A model generated the notes under the pieces. The model had not been told where the DNA came from, did not search any database, and saw nothing but the letters and a program-made list of their open reading frames with translations. From contig CP007628.2 in assembly GCA_000688775.2 (NCBI GenBank), positions 124,001-188,000 of the forward strand: a stretch of DNA of 64,000 nucleotides, written 5' to 3'. Origin of the DNA: Streptococcus sp. VT 162 (GTDB taxonomy: Bacteria; Bacillota; Bacilli; Lactobacillales; Streptococcaceae). The position numbers and the translations under genes were made by a program. Shown here piece by piece: positions 47,033 through 56,161 of the stretch (its first letter is position 1; the number at the start of each line of letters is the position of its first letter).

Positions 47033-47083
47033 TTTACAAAGCATAAAAAAAGAGTTATAATAAACTTGTGAAAAAATTAACAA
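47033..47083 (+). promoter_or_regulatory. adhE promoter with predicted Rex operator
   Basis: TTTACA (47033-47038) and TATAAT (47056-47061) are 17 bases apart. Immediately downstream, TTGTGAA-AAAA-TTAACAA (47066-47083) matches the Rex consensus TTGTGAANNNNTTCACAA in all but one fixed position and covers the likely transcription start. Several TTGTGAAA half-sites lie within 160 bases upstream. NADH-responsive control by Rex of adhE is well known in Gram-positives; here it is predicted. Confidence 0.75.
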
Positions 47084-47116
47084 AGGATAACATCCTTAAA
47101 GGCTATGGAGGATAAT

Positions 47117-49768
47117 ATGGCTGATAAAAAAACAGTAACACCAGAGGAAAAGCAACTTGCTGCTGAGAAGCATGTCGACGGTCTCGTGAAAAAAGCCTTG
47201 GTTGCGCTTGATGAAATGCGCAAGTTGAACCAAGAGCAAGTTGACTATATCGTGGCAAAAGCTTCGGTTGCAGCACTTGACGCACATGGTATCCTTGCAC
47301 AACATGCAGTTGAAGAAACTGGCCGTGGGGTATTTGAAGACAAGGCAACAAAAAACCTATTTGCCTGTGAACACGTAGTGAACAATATGCGTGGAGTTAA
47401 AACAGTTGGAGTTATTGAAGATGATCCAATTACAGGTTTGACAAAGATTGCGGAGCCTGTCGGGGTAATCTGTGGTGTCACTCCTACCACAAACCCAACT
47501 TCAACAGCGATTTTCAAATCACTCATTGCTTTGAAAACACGTAACCCAATCGTTTTCGCTTTCCACCCATCAGCTCAAGAATCATCAGCACACGCAGCAC
47601 AAATCGTTCGCGATGCAGCCATCGCAGCCGGTGCACCTGAAAACTGTGTACAATGGATTACAAAGCCATCCATGGAAGCAACTGGAGCGCTAATGAACCA
47701 CGAAGGTGTTGCAACTATCCTCGCAACTGGTGGGAATGCTATGGTTAAAGCTGCATACTCATGTGGAAAACCAGCTCTTGGGGTAGGTGCCGGAAACGTT
47801 CCTGCCTATGTGGAAAAATCAGCTGACCTTCGTCAAGCGGCTCATGACATCGTGATGTCTAAATCATTTGATAATGGGATGGTCTGTGCATCAGAACAAG
47901 CGGTTATCATTGATAAAGAAGTATATGACGAATTTGTAGAAGAATTCAAATCATATCACACTTACTTTGTAAACAAAAAAGAAAAAGCCCTTCTTGAAGA
48001 ATTCTGTTTCGGTGTGAAAGCTAACAGCAAAAACTGTGCAGGTGCTAAACTAAATGCAAACATCGTTGGTAAACCAGCAGCATGGATTGCTGAACAAGCA
48101 GGATTTAGCGTTCCAGAAGGAACAAACATCTTGGCTGCAGAATGTGCAGAAGTAGGACCAAAAGAACCATTGACTCGTGAAAAATTGTCACCAGTTATCG
48201 CTGTCCTAAAAGCTGAAGATACAGAAGACGGTCTTAAAAAAGCTCGTCAAATGGTTGAGTTTAACGGACTTGGTCACTCAGCAGCCATCCATACAAAAGA
48301 CGAAGCTCTTGCTAAACGCTTTGGTACAGAAATCAAAGCAATGCGTATTATCTGGAACTCTCCATCTACTTTCGGTGGTATCGGGGACGTATACAATGCC
48401 TTCATTCCATCATTGACACTTGGATGTGGTTCATATGGACACAACTCAGTCGGTGATAACGTGAGTGCGATCAACCTTCTAAACATCAAGAAAGTAGGGA
48501 AACGTAGAAATAATATGCAATGGTTTAAAGTTCCTTCAAAAATTTACTTCGAACGCAACTCTATCCAATACCTTCAAACATGTGAAGATATTGAACGCGT
48601 TATGATTGTTACAGACAAATCGATCGAAAAACTTGGTTTTGTTCAACGCATTATTGACCAATTGAACAAACGCAGCAACCGTGTAACTGTCCAAGTCTTC
48701 TCAGACGTTGAACCAGACCCAGATATCACAACTGTAGAACGTGGTACTGAAGTAATGAGAGCATTTGAACCAGACACAATCATCGCTCTTGGTGGTGGTT
48801 CTCCAATGGATGCAGCGAAAGTAATGTGGCTCTTCTACGAACAACCACAAATCGACTTCCGTGACTTGGTTCAAAAATTCATGGACATCCGTAAACGTGC
48901 CTTCCGCTTCCCATCACTTGGTAAAAAAGCGAAGTACATCGGTATCCCAACAACTTCAGGTACAGGTTCAGAAGTAACACCATTTGCCGTTATCTCTGAT
49001 AAGAAAAACAACCGTAAATACCCATTGGCTGACTACTCATTGACACCAACTATTGCCATTGTTGACCCTGCTTTGGTTGAGTCAGTTCCAGACTTCATCG
49101 CAGCTGATACAGGTATGGACGTCTTGACTCATGCTACTGAAGCCTACACTTCAAACTTTGCTAACGACTACACAGACGGTATCGCCCTTCAAACAATCAA
49201 ACTTGTATTTGAATGGTTGGAAAAATCTGTTAAGACAGCTGACCCAGAAGCACGTGAAAAAATGCACAATGCATCTACAATGGCTGGTATGGCCTTTGCC
49301 AATGCCTTCCTTGGTATGAGCCACTCAATGGCCCACAAGATCGGTGCGGTTCACCATACTGTTCACGGACGTACAAACGCAATCTTGCTTCCATACGTTA
49401 TCCGTTACAATGGTACTCGCCCATCTAAGACGACTACATGGCCTAAGTATAACTACTGGAAAGCTGACGAAAAATTCCAAGATATTGCTAGAATGCTTGG
49501 ATTGCCTCACTCAACTCCAGAAGAAGCGGTTGAAGCTTATGCCAAAGCAGTTTACGATCTTGGTGAAGCAGTTGGAATCACAATGAACTTCAAAGGCTTT
49601 GGAATCGATGAAAAAGCTTGGAAAGACAGCTTGCATGAAATTGCCTTACTTGCTTATGAAGACCAATGTTCACCTGCTAACCCTCGCTTGCCAATGGTAG
49701 CTGACATGGAAGAAATCATGGCAGATGCTTACTATGGTTATGCAGAACGTCCAGGACGTCGTAAATAA
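47117..49768 (+). CDS. adhE: Bifunctional acetaldehyde-CoA/alcohol dehydrogenase
   Basis: 883 residues from ATG 47117 (GGAGG at 47107-47111). The N-terminal aldehyde dehydrogenase domain (1-440) has the catalytic Cys in GMVCASEQAV near residue 257. The C-terminal iron alcohol dehydrogenase (460-883) has GGGSPMDAAK near 560, iron-binding HATEAYTSNF near 672 and HSMAHKIGAVHH near 736. It reduces acetyl-CoA to ethanol, regenerating NAD+. Strong codon bias. Confidence 0.97.
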   Translation: MADKKTVTPEEKQLAAEKHVDGLVKKALVALDEMRKLNQEQVDYIVAKASVAALDAHGILAQHAVEETGRGVFEDKATKNLFACEHVVNNMRGVKTVGVIEDDPITGLTKIAEPVGVICGVTPTTNPTSTAIFKSLIALKTRNPIVFAFHPSAQESSAHAAQIVRDAAIAAGAPENCVQWITKPSMEATGALMNHEGVATILATGGNAMVKAAYSCGKPALGVGAGNVPAYVEKSADLRQAAHDIVMSKSFDNGMVCASEQAVIIDKEVYDEFVEEFKSYHTYFVNKKEKALLEEFCFGVKANSKNCAGAKLNANIVGKPAAWIAEQAGFSVPEGTNILAAECAEVGPKEPLTREKLSPVIAVLKAEDTEDGLKKARQMVEFNGLGHSAAIHTKDEALAKRFGTEIKAMRIIWNSPSTFGGIGDVYNAFIPSLTLGCGSYGHNSVGDNVSAINLLNIKKVGKRRNNMQWFKVPSKIYFERNSIQYLQTCEDIERVMIVTDKSIEKLGFVQRIIDQLNKRSNRVTVQVFSDVEPDPDITTVERGTEVMRAFEPDTIIALGGGSPMDAAKVMWLFYEQPQIDFRDLVQKFMDIRKRAFRFPSLGKKAKYIGIPTTSGTGSEVTPFAVISDKKNNRKYPLADYSLTPTIAIVDPALVESVPDFIAADTGMDVLTHATEAYTSNFANDYTDGIALQTIKLVFEWLEKSVKTADPEAREKMHNASTMAGMAFANAFLGMSHSMAHKIGAVHHTVHGRTNAILLPYVIRYNGTRPSKTTTWPKYNYWKADEKFQDIARMLGLPHSTPEEAVEAYAKAVYDLGEAVGITMNFKGFGIDEKAWKDSLHEIALLAYEDQCSPANPRLPMVADMEEIMADAYYGYAERPGRRK

Positions 49769-49782
49769 TCGTTTATCAGCCT

Positions 49783-49813
49783 AGAGGCAGGAAATATCCT
49801 GTCTCTCTTTTTT
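49783..49813 (+). terminator. Terminator of adhE
   Basis: AGAGGCAGGA and TCCTGTCTCT form a 10-bp stem with one G-U pair and an AATA loop, followed by a T-run. Confidence 0.9.
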
Positions 49814-49973
49814 GTAAACTCTGAAAGCGTTGAAATTGGAGTTTCACCTTGAAATAAAGAGAATATACAGATATTATAAAAGATTCTAGAGATATACTTT
49901 GAAAATAAAAAAATGGATGAATAAAAAGGGGGAGAAAAAGTAGAAAAGCTGGAGAGAAAATCAACGCCCGTAC

Positions 49974-50002
49974 TTGCAATTAAACTCAAATAGTTATATA
50001 AT
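49974..50002 (+). promoter_or_regulatory. Promoter of gapA
   Basis: TTGCAA (49974-49979) and TATAAT (49997-50002), 17-base spacer, with an ~80-base leader before the start codon. Confidence 0.75.
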
Positions 50003-50088
50003 AGGTTTGTTGAAAGGTGATTTGTAGTGATTCAAGTTACTCTTTTCACAATAAAATTTTCATGATTTTCATAAGGAGGAAATCACTA

Positions 50089-51099
50089 ATGGTAGTTAAA
50101 GTTGGTATTAACGGTTTCGGCCGTATCGGTCGTCTTGCTTTCCGCCGTATCCAAAACGTAGAAGGTGTTGAAGTTACTCGCATCAACGACCTTACAGATC
50201 CAGTTATGCTTGCACACTTGTTGAAATACGACACAACTCAAGGTCGTTTTGACGGTACTGTAGAAGTTAAAGAAGGTGGATTCGAAGTTAACGGTAAATT
50301 CGTTAAAGTTTCTGCTGAACGTGATCCAGAACAAATCGACTGGGCTACTGACGGTGTAGAAATCGTTCTTGAAGCAACTGGTTTCTTTGCTAAGAAAGCA
50401 GCGGCTGAAAAACACTTGCACGCTGGAGGAGCTAAAAAAGTTGTTATCACTGCTCCTGGTGGAAACGATGTTAAAACAGTTGTATTTAACACTAACCACG
50501 ACGTTCTTGACGGTACTGAAACAGTTATCTCAGGTGCTTCATGTACTACAAACTGCTTGGCTCCAATGGCTAAAGCTCTTCAAGACAACTTCGGTGTTGT
50601 AGAAGGATTGATGACTACTATCCACGCTTACACTGGTGACCAAATGATCCTTGACGGGCCACACCGTGGTGGTGACCTTCGCCGTGCTCGCGCTGGTGCT
50701 GCAAACATCGTTCCTAACTCAACTGGTGCTGCTAAAGCTATCGGTCTTGTAATCCCAGAATTGAACGGTAAACTTGACGGATCTGCACAACGTGTTCCAA
50801 CTCCAACTGGATCAGTTACTGAATTGGTAGCAGTTCTTGAAAAGAACGTTACTGTTGATGAAGTGAACGCAGCTATGAAAGCAGCTTCAAACGAATCATA
50901 CGGTTACACAGAAGATCCAATCGTATCTTCAGATATCGTAGGTATGTCTTACGGTTCATTGTTTGACGCAACTCAAACTAAAGTTCTTGATGTTGACGGT
51001 AAACAATTGGTTAAAGTTGTATCATGGTACGACAACGAAATGTCATACACTGCACAACTTGTACGTACTCTTGAATACTTCGCAAAAATCGCTAAATAA
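50089..51099 (+). CDS. gapA: Glyceraldehyde-3-phosphate dehydrogenase
   Basis: 336 residues from ATG 50089 behind AAGGAGG. NAD-binding [14 protein letters not shown] at residue 7 and the catalytic Cys in [12 protein letters not shown] near residue 153. Glycolytic NAD-dependent enzyme. Extremely biased codons, the strongest in the window. Monocistronic with own promoter and terminator. Confidence 0.97.
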   Translation: MVVKVGINGFGRIGRLAFRRIQNVEGVEVTRINDLTDPVMLAHLLKYDTTQGRFDGTVEVKEGGFEVNGKFVKVSAERDPEQIDWATDGVEIVLEATGFFAKKAAAEKHLHAGGAKKVVITAPGGNDVKTVVFNTNHDVLDGTETVISGASCTTNCLAPMAKALQDNFGVVEGLMTTIHAYTGDQMILDGPHRGGDLRRARAGAANIVPNSTGAAKAIGLVIPELNGKLDGSAQRVPTPTGSVTELVAVLEKNVTVDEVNAAMKAASNESYGYTEDPIVSSDIVGMSYGSLFDATQTKVLDVDGKQLVKVVSWYDNEMSYTAQLVRTLEYFAKIAK

Positions 51100-51114
51100 T
51101 TCTTGAGTCGATAA

Positions 51115-51144
51115 AAGCAAGGCCTTCTGGTCTTGCTTTTTTGT
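51115..51144 (+). terminator. Terminator of gapA
   Basis: AAAAGCAAGGCC and GGTCTTGCTTTT-type arms with a short loop, then TT; the A-rich left arm could also serve the convergent rluD-type gene. Confidence 0.85.
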
Positions 51145-51165
51145 ATAGAAAAATGAATGATAGTG

Positions 51166-52041
51166 TCATCCATTTTGTTTTAATTCTATTTCGAAAGTAT
51201 CCGAGAGGGCAGTGAAACTCAATTTTTCTAAGGTGAGTGGATGAGTAAAGGAGAGTCGAAAGGCGTGGAGCATCAGCCGGCTCGTTTTTGATCTAGAGTT
51301 ATAGAGAGGATCGCCCAGGATAGGATGCTTGTGATGAGAGAGGTGAACACGGATTTGATGTGTTCGACCGGTCTTTAGTTTGCAACGAACAAGGGTAGTC
51401 TTGTTTGGGAATTGTTTTAATCGACTGATATGTGTTTCAGCATATTGTCCATTTTTTGCATCAACTATTCTTTTTCTACGATCGTGGCGATCACGGCCGA
51501 TTTTATCTCGGAAGATAAGTTCTTTACTCTCTACTCGCCCTTCTATAAGTGCCCAGTACTCACGAACGATTTCCTTTTTTTCCAACAAATGATTGAGAAT
51601 GGGTAAGATAAAAGGATTTTTAGCAAAAAGCACTAAACCGCTTGTTTCCATGTCCAGGCGATGAACGACATAGCAGGTTTGACCAACGTAGGCAGAGACA
51701 TGGTTGAGAAGGGCAATTTCATTAGGTTGATTTCCGTGAGTTTTCATGCCTTCGGGCTTGTTGACGATAATGAGATGTTGGTCTTGATAAATCTCTTGAA
51801 CGAGGTCTGGATTGCCCCAAAGGATTTCTTTTTGGGGATAATCTTCCTCGTCAAAAGTCAACTGGCAAATGTCCCCTGGCTTGACCATCTCGTTCCAGTG
51901 AATTTCTTTGTGGTTAATTAGGATGTTCTTCTTTATTCTCAAAAAATGGCGGATTTTTCTAGGGATGAGGAGTTGTTCCTCTAAGAATTGTTTGACCGTC
52001 ATTTGAGGCAAGGATTCGGGTAATGTAAATGTGAATTGCAT
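51166..52041 (-). CDS. RluA-family pseudouridine synthase
   Basis: 291 residues. An N-terminal S4-like region (about 12-75, EQLLIPRKIRHFLRIKKNI) precedes the synthase domain, with the catalytic Asp in VVHRLDMETSGLVLFAKN near residue 133 and KTGRTHQIRVHLSH near residue 223. It modifies uridine in rRNA or tRNA; the target cannot be read. Convergent with gapA and divergent from pbp2A. Confidence 0.9.
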   Translation of the reverse strand: MQFTFTLPESLPQMTVKQFLEEQLLIPRKIRHFLRIKKNILINHKEIHWNEMVKPGDICQLTFDEEDYPQKEILWGNPDLVQEIYQDQHLIIVNKPEGMKTHGNQPNEIALLNHVSAYVGQTCYVVHRLDMETSGLVLFAKNPFILPILNHLLEKKEIVREYWALIEGRVESKELIFRDKIGRDRHDRRKRIVDAKNGQYAETHISRLKQFPNKTTLVRCKLKTGRTHQIRVHLSHHKHPILGDPLYNSRSKTSRLMLHAFRLSFTHPLTLEKLSFTALSDTFEIELKQNG

Positions 52042-52127
52042 ACAGATATTGTAACAAAAAAAGCCCTATTTGGATAGGGAGTAGCTAAATTCTTGAGTTC
52101 CTATGGTGAAGATGATAAAATAAACGC

Positions 52128-54323
52128 ATGAAATTAGATAAATTATTTGAGAAGTTTCTTTCTCTCTTTAAAAAAGAAACGAATGAATCAGCGGAGTCTG
52201 ATTCGACTAGCATGCGCCGTTCACGGAGCGATAGAAAAAAATTGTCCCAAGTAGGCCCGATTCGGAAATTTTGGCGCCGTTATCATCTGACAAAAATTGT
52301 CATCATTTTAGGGTTAAGTGCAGGTTTGCTAGTAGGAACCTACCTATTTGCGATAGCCAAGTCGACCAATGTCAATGACTTGCAAAATGCCTTGAAAACG
52401 CGAACTCTGATTTTTGACCGCGAAGAAAAAGAGGCAGGAGCCCTATCAGGTCAAAAGGGAACCTATGTTGAACTGACAGATATTAGTAAAGACTTGCAGA
52501 ATGCTGTCGTCGCGACAGAGGACCGTTCCTTTTATAAAAATGATGGGATTAACTACGGTCGTTTCTTTCTAGCCATCCTTACAGCGGGTCGTTCTGGAGG
52601 GGGTTCCACCATCACTCAACAGTTGGCGAAAAATGCCTATCTTTCCCAGGACCAGACCGTTGAACGGAAGGCCAAGGAGTTTTTCCTTGCCTTAGAGTTG
52701 ACAAAGAAATACAGCAAGGAGCAAATCCTTACTATGTACCTCAATAACGCCTACTTTGGAAATGGAGTATGGGGCGTTGAAGATGCAAGTAAGAAATATT
52801 TTGGTGTATCGGCTTCACAACTAACGCTTAATCAGGCGGCTACTCTAGCAGGGATGCTCAAGGGACCAGAATTGTACAATCCATTAAATTCTGTTGAAAC
52901 TTCGACCAACCGTAGGGATACTGTTTTGCAAAATATGGTTGCAGCGGGCTATATTGATAAAAATCAAGAAACCGAAGCGGCTGGAGTAGATATGGCTTCT
53001 CAACTGCAAGATAAGTATGAAGGCAAAGTTTCGGATTATCGTTACCCGTCCTATTTTGATGCAGTTGTCAACGAAGCAGTTTCCAAGTACAATCTCACAG
53101 AAGAAGAGATTGTCAACAACGGCTATCGAATCTACACAGAGCTTGACCAAAACTACCAAGCAAACATGCAGGTTATTTACGAAAACACTTCGCTATTTCC
53201 AACGGCAGAAGATGGAACGCATGCCGAATCAGGTAGTGTTGCTCTAGAGCCTAAAACGGGTGGAGTGCGTGGAGTTGTTGGCCGTGTAGCTGGTGATGAC
53301 AAACCAGGCTTCCGCAATTTCAACTATGCCACTCAGTCTAAGCGTAGCCCAGGCTCAACTATTAAACCTTTAGTCGTTTATACACCCGCAGTAGAAGCAG
53401 GATGGGCCTTGAACAAGCAACTGGATAATCATACGATGCAGTACAACAGTTATCAAGTAGATAACTATGCGGGTATTAAGACATCTCCAGAAGTACCTAT
53501 GTATCAGGCCTTGGCGGAATCACTCAACCTGCCAGCTGTTGCGACTGTAAATGAATTAGGTATTGACAAAGCTTTTGACGCTGGGGAGAGATTTGGTCTG
53601 AATATGGAAAAAGTTGACCGAGTTCTTGGAGTTGCTCTTGGTGGAGGTGTGGAAACGAATCCTCTCCAGATGGCGCAAGCCTATGCAGCCTTTGCTAATG
53701 GAGGTTTGATGCCTGAAGCACATTTCATCACTCGTATTGAAAATGCCAGCGGCCAGATCATCAAGAGTCATAAAAACTCCCAAAAACGAGTGATTGATAA
53801 GTCGGTAGCCGATAAAATGACCAGCATGATGCTAGGAACATTTACCAATGGTACAGGAATTAGTTCGTCACCGGCAGATTATGTTATGGCTGGTAAAACA
53901 GGTACGACTGAAGCTGTTTTCAACCCAGAATATACCAGTGACCAGTGGGTGATCGGCTATACTCCGGATGTGGTAATCAGCCACTGGCTCGGTTTCCCAA
54001 CAACAGATGAGAACCATTATCTAGCAGGTTCGACCTCCAATGGAGCAGCCCATGTCTTTAGAAGTATGGCTAATACCATTTTACCTTACACTACAGGTAG
54101 CACTTTTACAGTTGAGAATGCTTATAAACAAAATGGTATTGAACCAGAAAATACGAAAAAGCAGGTTGTTGAAAATGAGACAAACCAGTCTGAGGACCCA
54201 ATAGGAGATATTCGTAGTCGTGCACAAAATCTTGTAGATGAAGCAGGTCGTGCGATTTCAGAAGCTAAAATAAAAGAAAAAGCCCAGACAATATGGGACT
54301 CAATCCTTAATCTATTTCGTTAA
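52128..54323 (+). CDS. pbp2A: Class A penicillin-binding protein 2A
   Basis: 731 residues. Short cytoplasmic part, membrane helix (about 56-77), glycosyltransferase domain (about 90-270, ATEDRSFYKNDGINYGR with the catalytic Glu) and transpeptidase domain (about 340-640) with the SxxK serine in SPGSTIKP, SLN in AESLNLPAV and MAGKTGTTEA. It polymerises and crosslinks peptidoglycan. Position before rpmG-secE-nusG is as I recall for pneumococcal PBP2a. Confidence 0.94.
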   Translation: MKLDKLFEKFLSLFKKETNESAESDSTSMRRSRSDRKKLSQVGPIRKFWRRYHLTKIVIILGLSAGLLVGTYLFAIAKSTNVNDLQNALKTRTLIFDREEKEAGALSGQKGTYVELTDISKDLQNAVVATEDRSFYKNDGINYGRFFLAILTAGRSGGGSTITQQLAKNAYLSQDQTVERKAKEFFLALELTKKYSKEQILTMYLNNAYFGNGVWGVEDASKKYFGVSASQLTLNQAATLAGMLKGPELYNPLNSVETSTNRRDTVLQNMVAAGYIDKNQETEAAGVDMASQLQDKYEGKVSDYRYPSYFDAVVNEAVSKYNLTEEEIVNNGYRIYTELDQNYQANMQVIYENTSLFPTAEDGTHAESGSVALEPKTGGVRGVVGRVAGDDKPGFRNFNYATQSKRSPGSTIKPLVVYTPAVEAGWALNKQLDNHTMQYNSYQVDNYAGIKTSPEVPMYQALAESLNLPAVATVNELGIDKAFDAGERFGLNMEKVDRVLGVALGGGVETNPLQMAQAYAAFANGGLMPEAHFITRIENASGQIIKSHKNSQKRVIDKSVADKMTSMMLGTFTNGTGISSSPADYVMAGKTGTTEAVFNPEYTSDQWVIGYTPDVVISHWLGFPTTDENHYLAGSTSNGAAHVFRSMANTILPYTTGSTFTVENAYKQNGIEPENTKKQVVENETNQSEDPIGDIRSRAQNLVDEAGRAISEAKIKEKAQTIWDSILNLFR

Positions 54324-54324
54324 G

Positions 54325-54357
54325 AGGCTTGTCAAAGCCTAGGTTTCTTGTTATAAT
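54325..54357 (+). promoter_or_regulatory. Short hairpin and promoter between pbp2A and rpmG
   Basis: AGGCTT / AAGCCT hairpin (54325-54340), then TTGTCA (54329-54334) and TATAAT (54352-54357) with a 17-base spacer. The -35 lies inside the hairpin, so the two signals share bases. Confidence 0.6.
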
Positions 54358-54375
54358 AGATAAGATGGAGGCGTT

Positions 54376-54528
54376 ATGGCACTAAAAAAAGCAAGCCTAG
54401 CTTGTGCAGTTTGTGGTTCAAGGAATTATTCAATCAAAATTAGTGGGAACCCCAAGCCAACACGACTAGAAGTAAATAAATTTTGTAAACATTGTGGAAA
54501 ATATACGACACATAGAGAAACGAGATAG
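54376..54528 (+). CDS. rpmG: 50S ribosomal protein L33 (zinc-binding form)
   Basis: 50 residues: two CxxC pairs (CAVCG and CKHCG) and the typical [20 protein letters not shown]-like core. The cysteines mark the zinc-bound paralogue; streptococci often have cysteine-free copies elsewhere. AGATGGAGG lies ahead of the ATG. secE begins 9 bases after the stop. Confidence 0.93.
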   Translation: MALKKASLACAVCGSRNYSIKISGNPKPTRLEVNKFCKHCGKYTTHRETR

Positions 54529-54537
54529 GAGAGAACG

Positions 54538-54714
54538 ATGGGCTTTATTAAGGATATTTTTAAACTTCTTAAAGAAACAACTTGGCCAACTCGCAAAGAA
54601 AGCTGGAGAGATTTTCGCTCTATTATGGAATACACAGCCTTCTTTGTGGTCATCATTTACATTTTTGACCAGTTGATTGTATCAGGTTTGATTCGATTTA
54701 TTAACATTTTTTAG
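54538..54714 (+). CDS. secE: Preprotein translocase subunit SecE
   Basis: 58 residues: amphipathic start (MGFIKDIFKLLKETTWP), the conserved WPTRKE, then one membrane helix (AFFVVIIYIFDQLIVSGLI). It is the small essential partner of SecY. AGGAGAG precedes the ATG. The rpmG-secE-nusG order is the standard one. Confidence 0.94.
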   Translation: MGFIKDIFKLLKETTWPTRKESWRDFRSIMEYTAFFVVIIYIFDQLIVSGLIRFINIF

Positions 54715-54772
54715 AAGAAAAGTGGAGAAGTTCTGCTAACTTTCTTCTATCATATGTATGAAAGGAAATATC

Positions 54773-55309
54773 ATGGATAGTTTTGACAAGGGATGGTTTG
54801 TTCTACAAACTTATTCTGGCTATGAAAATAAGGTAAAAGAAAATCTATTGCAACGTGCGCAAACATATAACATGTTGGATAATATTCTACGTGTTGAGAT
54901 TCCAACACAAACCGTGCAAGTTGAGAAAAATGGAAAGAAAAAGGAAGTTGAAGAGAATCGCTTTCCAGGTTATGTCCTTGTAGAAATGGTCATGACCGAT
55001 GAAGCATGGTTCGTCGTTCGAAACACACCTAACGTAACAGGATTCGTCGGCTCACACGGTAACAGATCAAAACCAACTCCACTTTTGGAACAAGAAATCC
55101 GTGATATTCTGGTTTCAATGGGACAAACTGTTCAAGAGTTCGATATTGATGTTGAAGTTGGCCAGACAGTCCGCATCATTGATGGCGCTTTTGCAGACTA
55201 CACAGGTAAAATTACTGAAATTGATAACAACAAAGTGAAGATGATTATCTCTATGTTTGGTAATGATACGATTGCAGAAGTGAATCTCAACCAAATTGCA
55301 GAATTATAA
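54773..55309 (+). CDS. nusG: Transcription termination/antitermination protein NusG
   Basis: 178 residues from ATG 54773 (GAAAGG ahead). NGN domain with WFVLQTYSGYENKVKENL at the N-terminus and FPGYVLVEM near residue 64, then a KOW domain with GQTVRIIDGAFADYTGKI near 130. It binds RNA polymerase and ribosome. Terminator follows. Confidence 0.95.
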   Translation: MDSFDKGWFVLQTYSGYENKVKENLLQRAQTYNMLDNILRVEIPTQTVQVEKNGKKKEVEENRFPGYVLVEMVMTDEAWFVVRNTPNVTGFVGSHGNRSKPTPLLEQEIRDILVSMGQTVQEFDIDVEVGQTVRIIDGAFADYTGKITEIDNNKVKMIISMFGNDTIAEVNLNQIAEL

Positions 55310-55313
55310 CCCC

Positions 55314-55337
55314 AGAGAGGCTTTGCCTCTCTTTTTA
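55314..55337 (+). terminator. Terminator of nusG
   Basis: AGAGAGGC and GCCTCTCT form an 8-bp stem with a TTT loop, then TTTT. Confidence 0.9.
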
Positions 55338-55429
55338 TGTGCCGTTGGGGGAGGAAGAAGTATAGAATAGAGGAAGTAGACCCAGTGGCTCGCGCATTTT
55401 GCTAAACTAAATGCAGAAAGGAGAGGTCT

Positions 55430-55903
55430 ATGAATCTAAAAGATTTATATGAAGAAAGTAAGGGAATCGTCCATAAGTGTCGCAAAGATTATCATTTGCA
55501 TCTGTGGGAGAAAGAGGACTGGGATCAGGAAGGCATGTTATGTCTGTATGAGCTGGTGAGTTGCAACCCAGAGTTACTAGAGGGGGAGCGCCATCGACTT
55601 TATGTCTGCTTTAAAACAAAGTTTAGAAATCGTATCCTAGATTACATCCGTAAACAGGAAAGCCACAAGCGCCGTTTTGACAAAGAACCCTATGAAGAGG
55701 TGAGTGAGATTAGTCATCGTCTAGGAGAAAAAGGACTCAGGCTGGACGATTATTATCTCTTTCACGAACTTCTAAAGAATTACAAATCAAAGCAGAGTAT
55801 GGAAAAACAAGAGTTAATAGACCGTCTAATGGGAGGAGAAGTCTTTAGAGGACGTAAAGCTCTCCTGAGAGAACTTTCCCTTATCTTTTCAGAATTTCGG
55901 TAA
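55430..55903 (+). CDS. comX: Competence-specific sigma factor ComX (SigX)
   Basis: 157 residues. It directs RNA polymerase to com-box promoters during competence. Region 2-type sequence is visible in DWDQEGMLCLYEL near residue 32 and FKTKFRNRILDYIRKQESHKRR near residues 62-83. The tail ends in LSLIFSEFR. GGAGAG precedes the ATG and TAAACT at about 55401 may be the -10. I could not find a clear pair of ComE-binding repeats upstream. Its 3' end and the sequence after it recur at 19900-19975. Confidence 0.92.
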   Translation: MNLKDLYEESKGIVHKCRKDYHLHLWEKEDWDQEGMLCLYELVSCNPELLEGERHRLYVCFKTKFRNRILDYIRKQESHKRRFDKEPYEEVSEISHRLGEKGLRLDDYYLFHELLKNYKSKQSMEKQELIDRLMGGEVFRGRKALLRELSLIFSEFR

Positions 55904-55919
55904 AGAGGGAAAAAAGTCC

Positions 55920-55947
55920 TTGACAAAGGTAAAAAAGTAGGTATAAT
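55920..55947 (+). promoter_or_regulatory. Strong rrn/tRNA-type promoter (copy 2)
   Basis: TTGACA (55920-55925) and TATAAT (55942-55947) with a 16-base spacer, identical in layout to 19946-19973. Here it runs straight into half a tRNA gene. Confidence 0.85.
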
Positions 55948-55948
55948 A

Positions 55949-55986
55949 GGACCAAGGTGTCGCAGGTTCGAATCCTGTCTTCCCGA
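55949..55986 (+). pseudogene. tRNA-Pro, 3' part only
   Basis: The sequence starts just after where the TGG anticodon would be (GGACCAAGG), then has the variable region, T-arm (GCAGGTTCGAATCCTGT) and the 3' acceptor CTTCCCG with discriminator A. The 5' half is absent and replaced by the promoter block. It cannot form a tRNA. Confidence 0.85.
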
Positions 55987-55997
55987 TTGATTACGAG

Positions 55998-56021
55998 GAT
56001 ACTTAAGGGTATCTTTTTTTA
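55998..56021 (+). terminator. Terminator after the tRNA-Pro remnant
   Basis: GATAC and GTATC arms followed by seven T; probably the end of the former rRNA/tRNA transcript. Confidence 0.75.
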
Positions 56022-56161
56022 TTTACTAAGGAGATTCTGTGAGTCTTCTTTTTTGTTTACGGAACAAATTTGTGTAAACTAGCAGTGCTTAAGGAATGGT
56101 ACTAGTCATATATTTTCTTTAATTATGGTAAAATAGTAAGAGAATAATGTGAGGAAAATGA

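Larger units (their letters stand above)
49769..50088 (+). other. 320-base intergenic region between adhE and gapA
   Basis: It holds the adhE terminator, an A/G-rich stretch (49813-49960) in which I see no gene or structure, and the gapA promoter and leader. Confidence 0.6.

Noticed and set aside
55340-55429. ComE-binding direct repeats upstream of comX
   Set aside because: CCGTTGGGG and CCCAGTGGC were considered, but spacing and sequence do not form a convincing pair, so no site is annotated.
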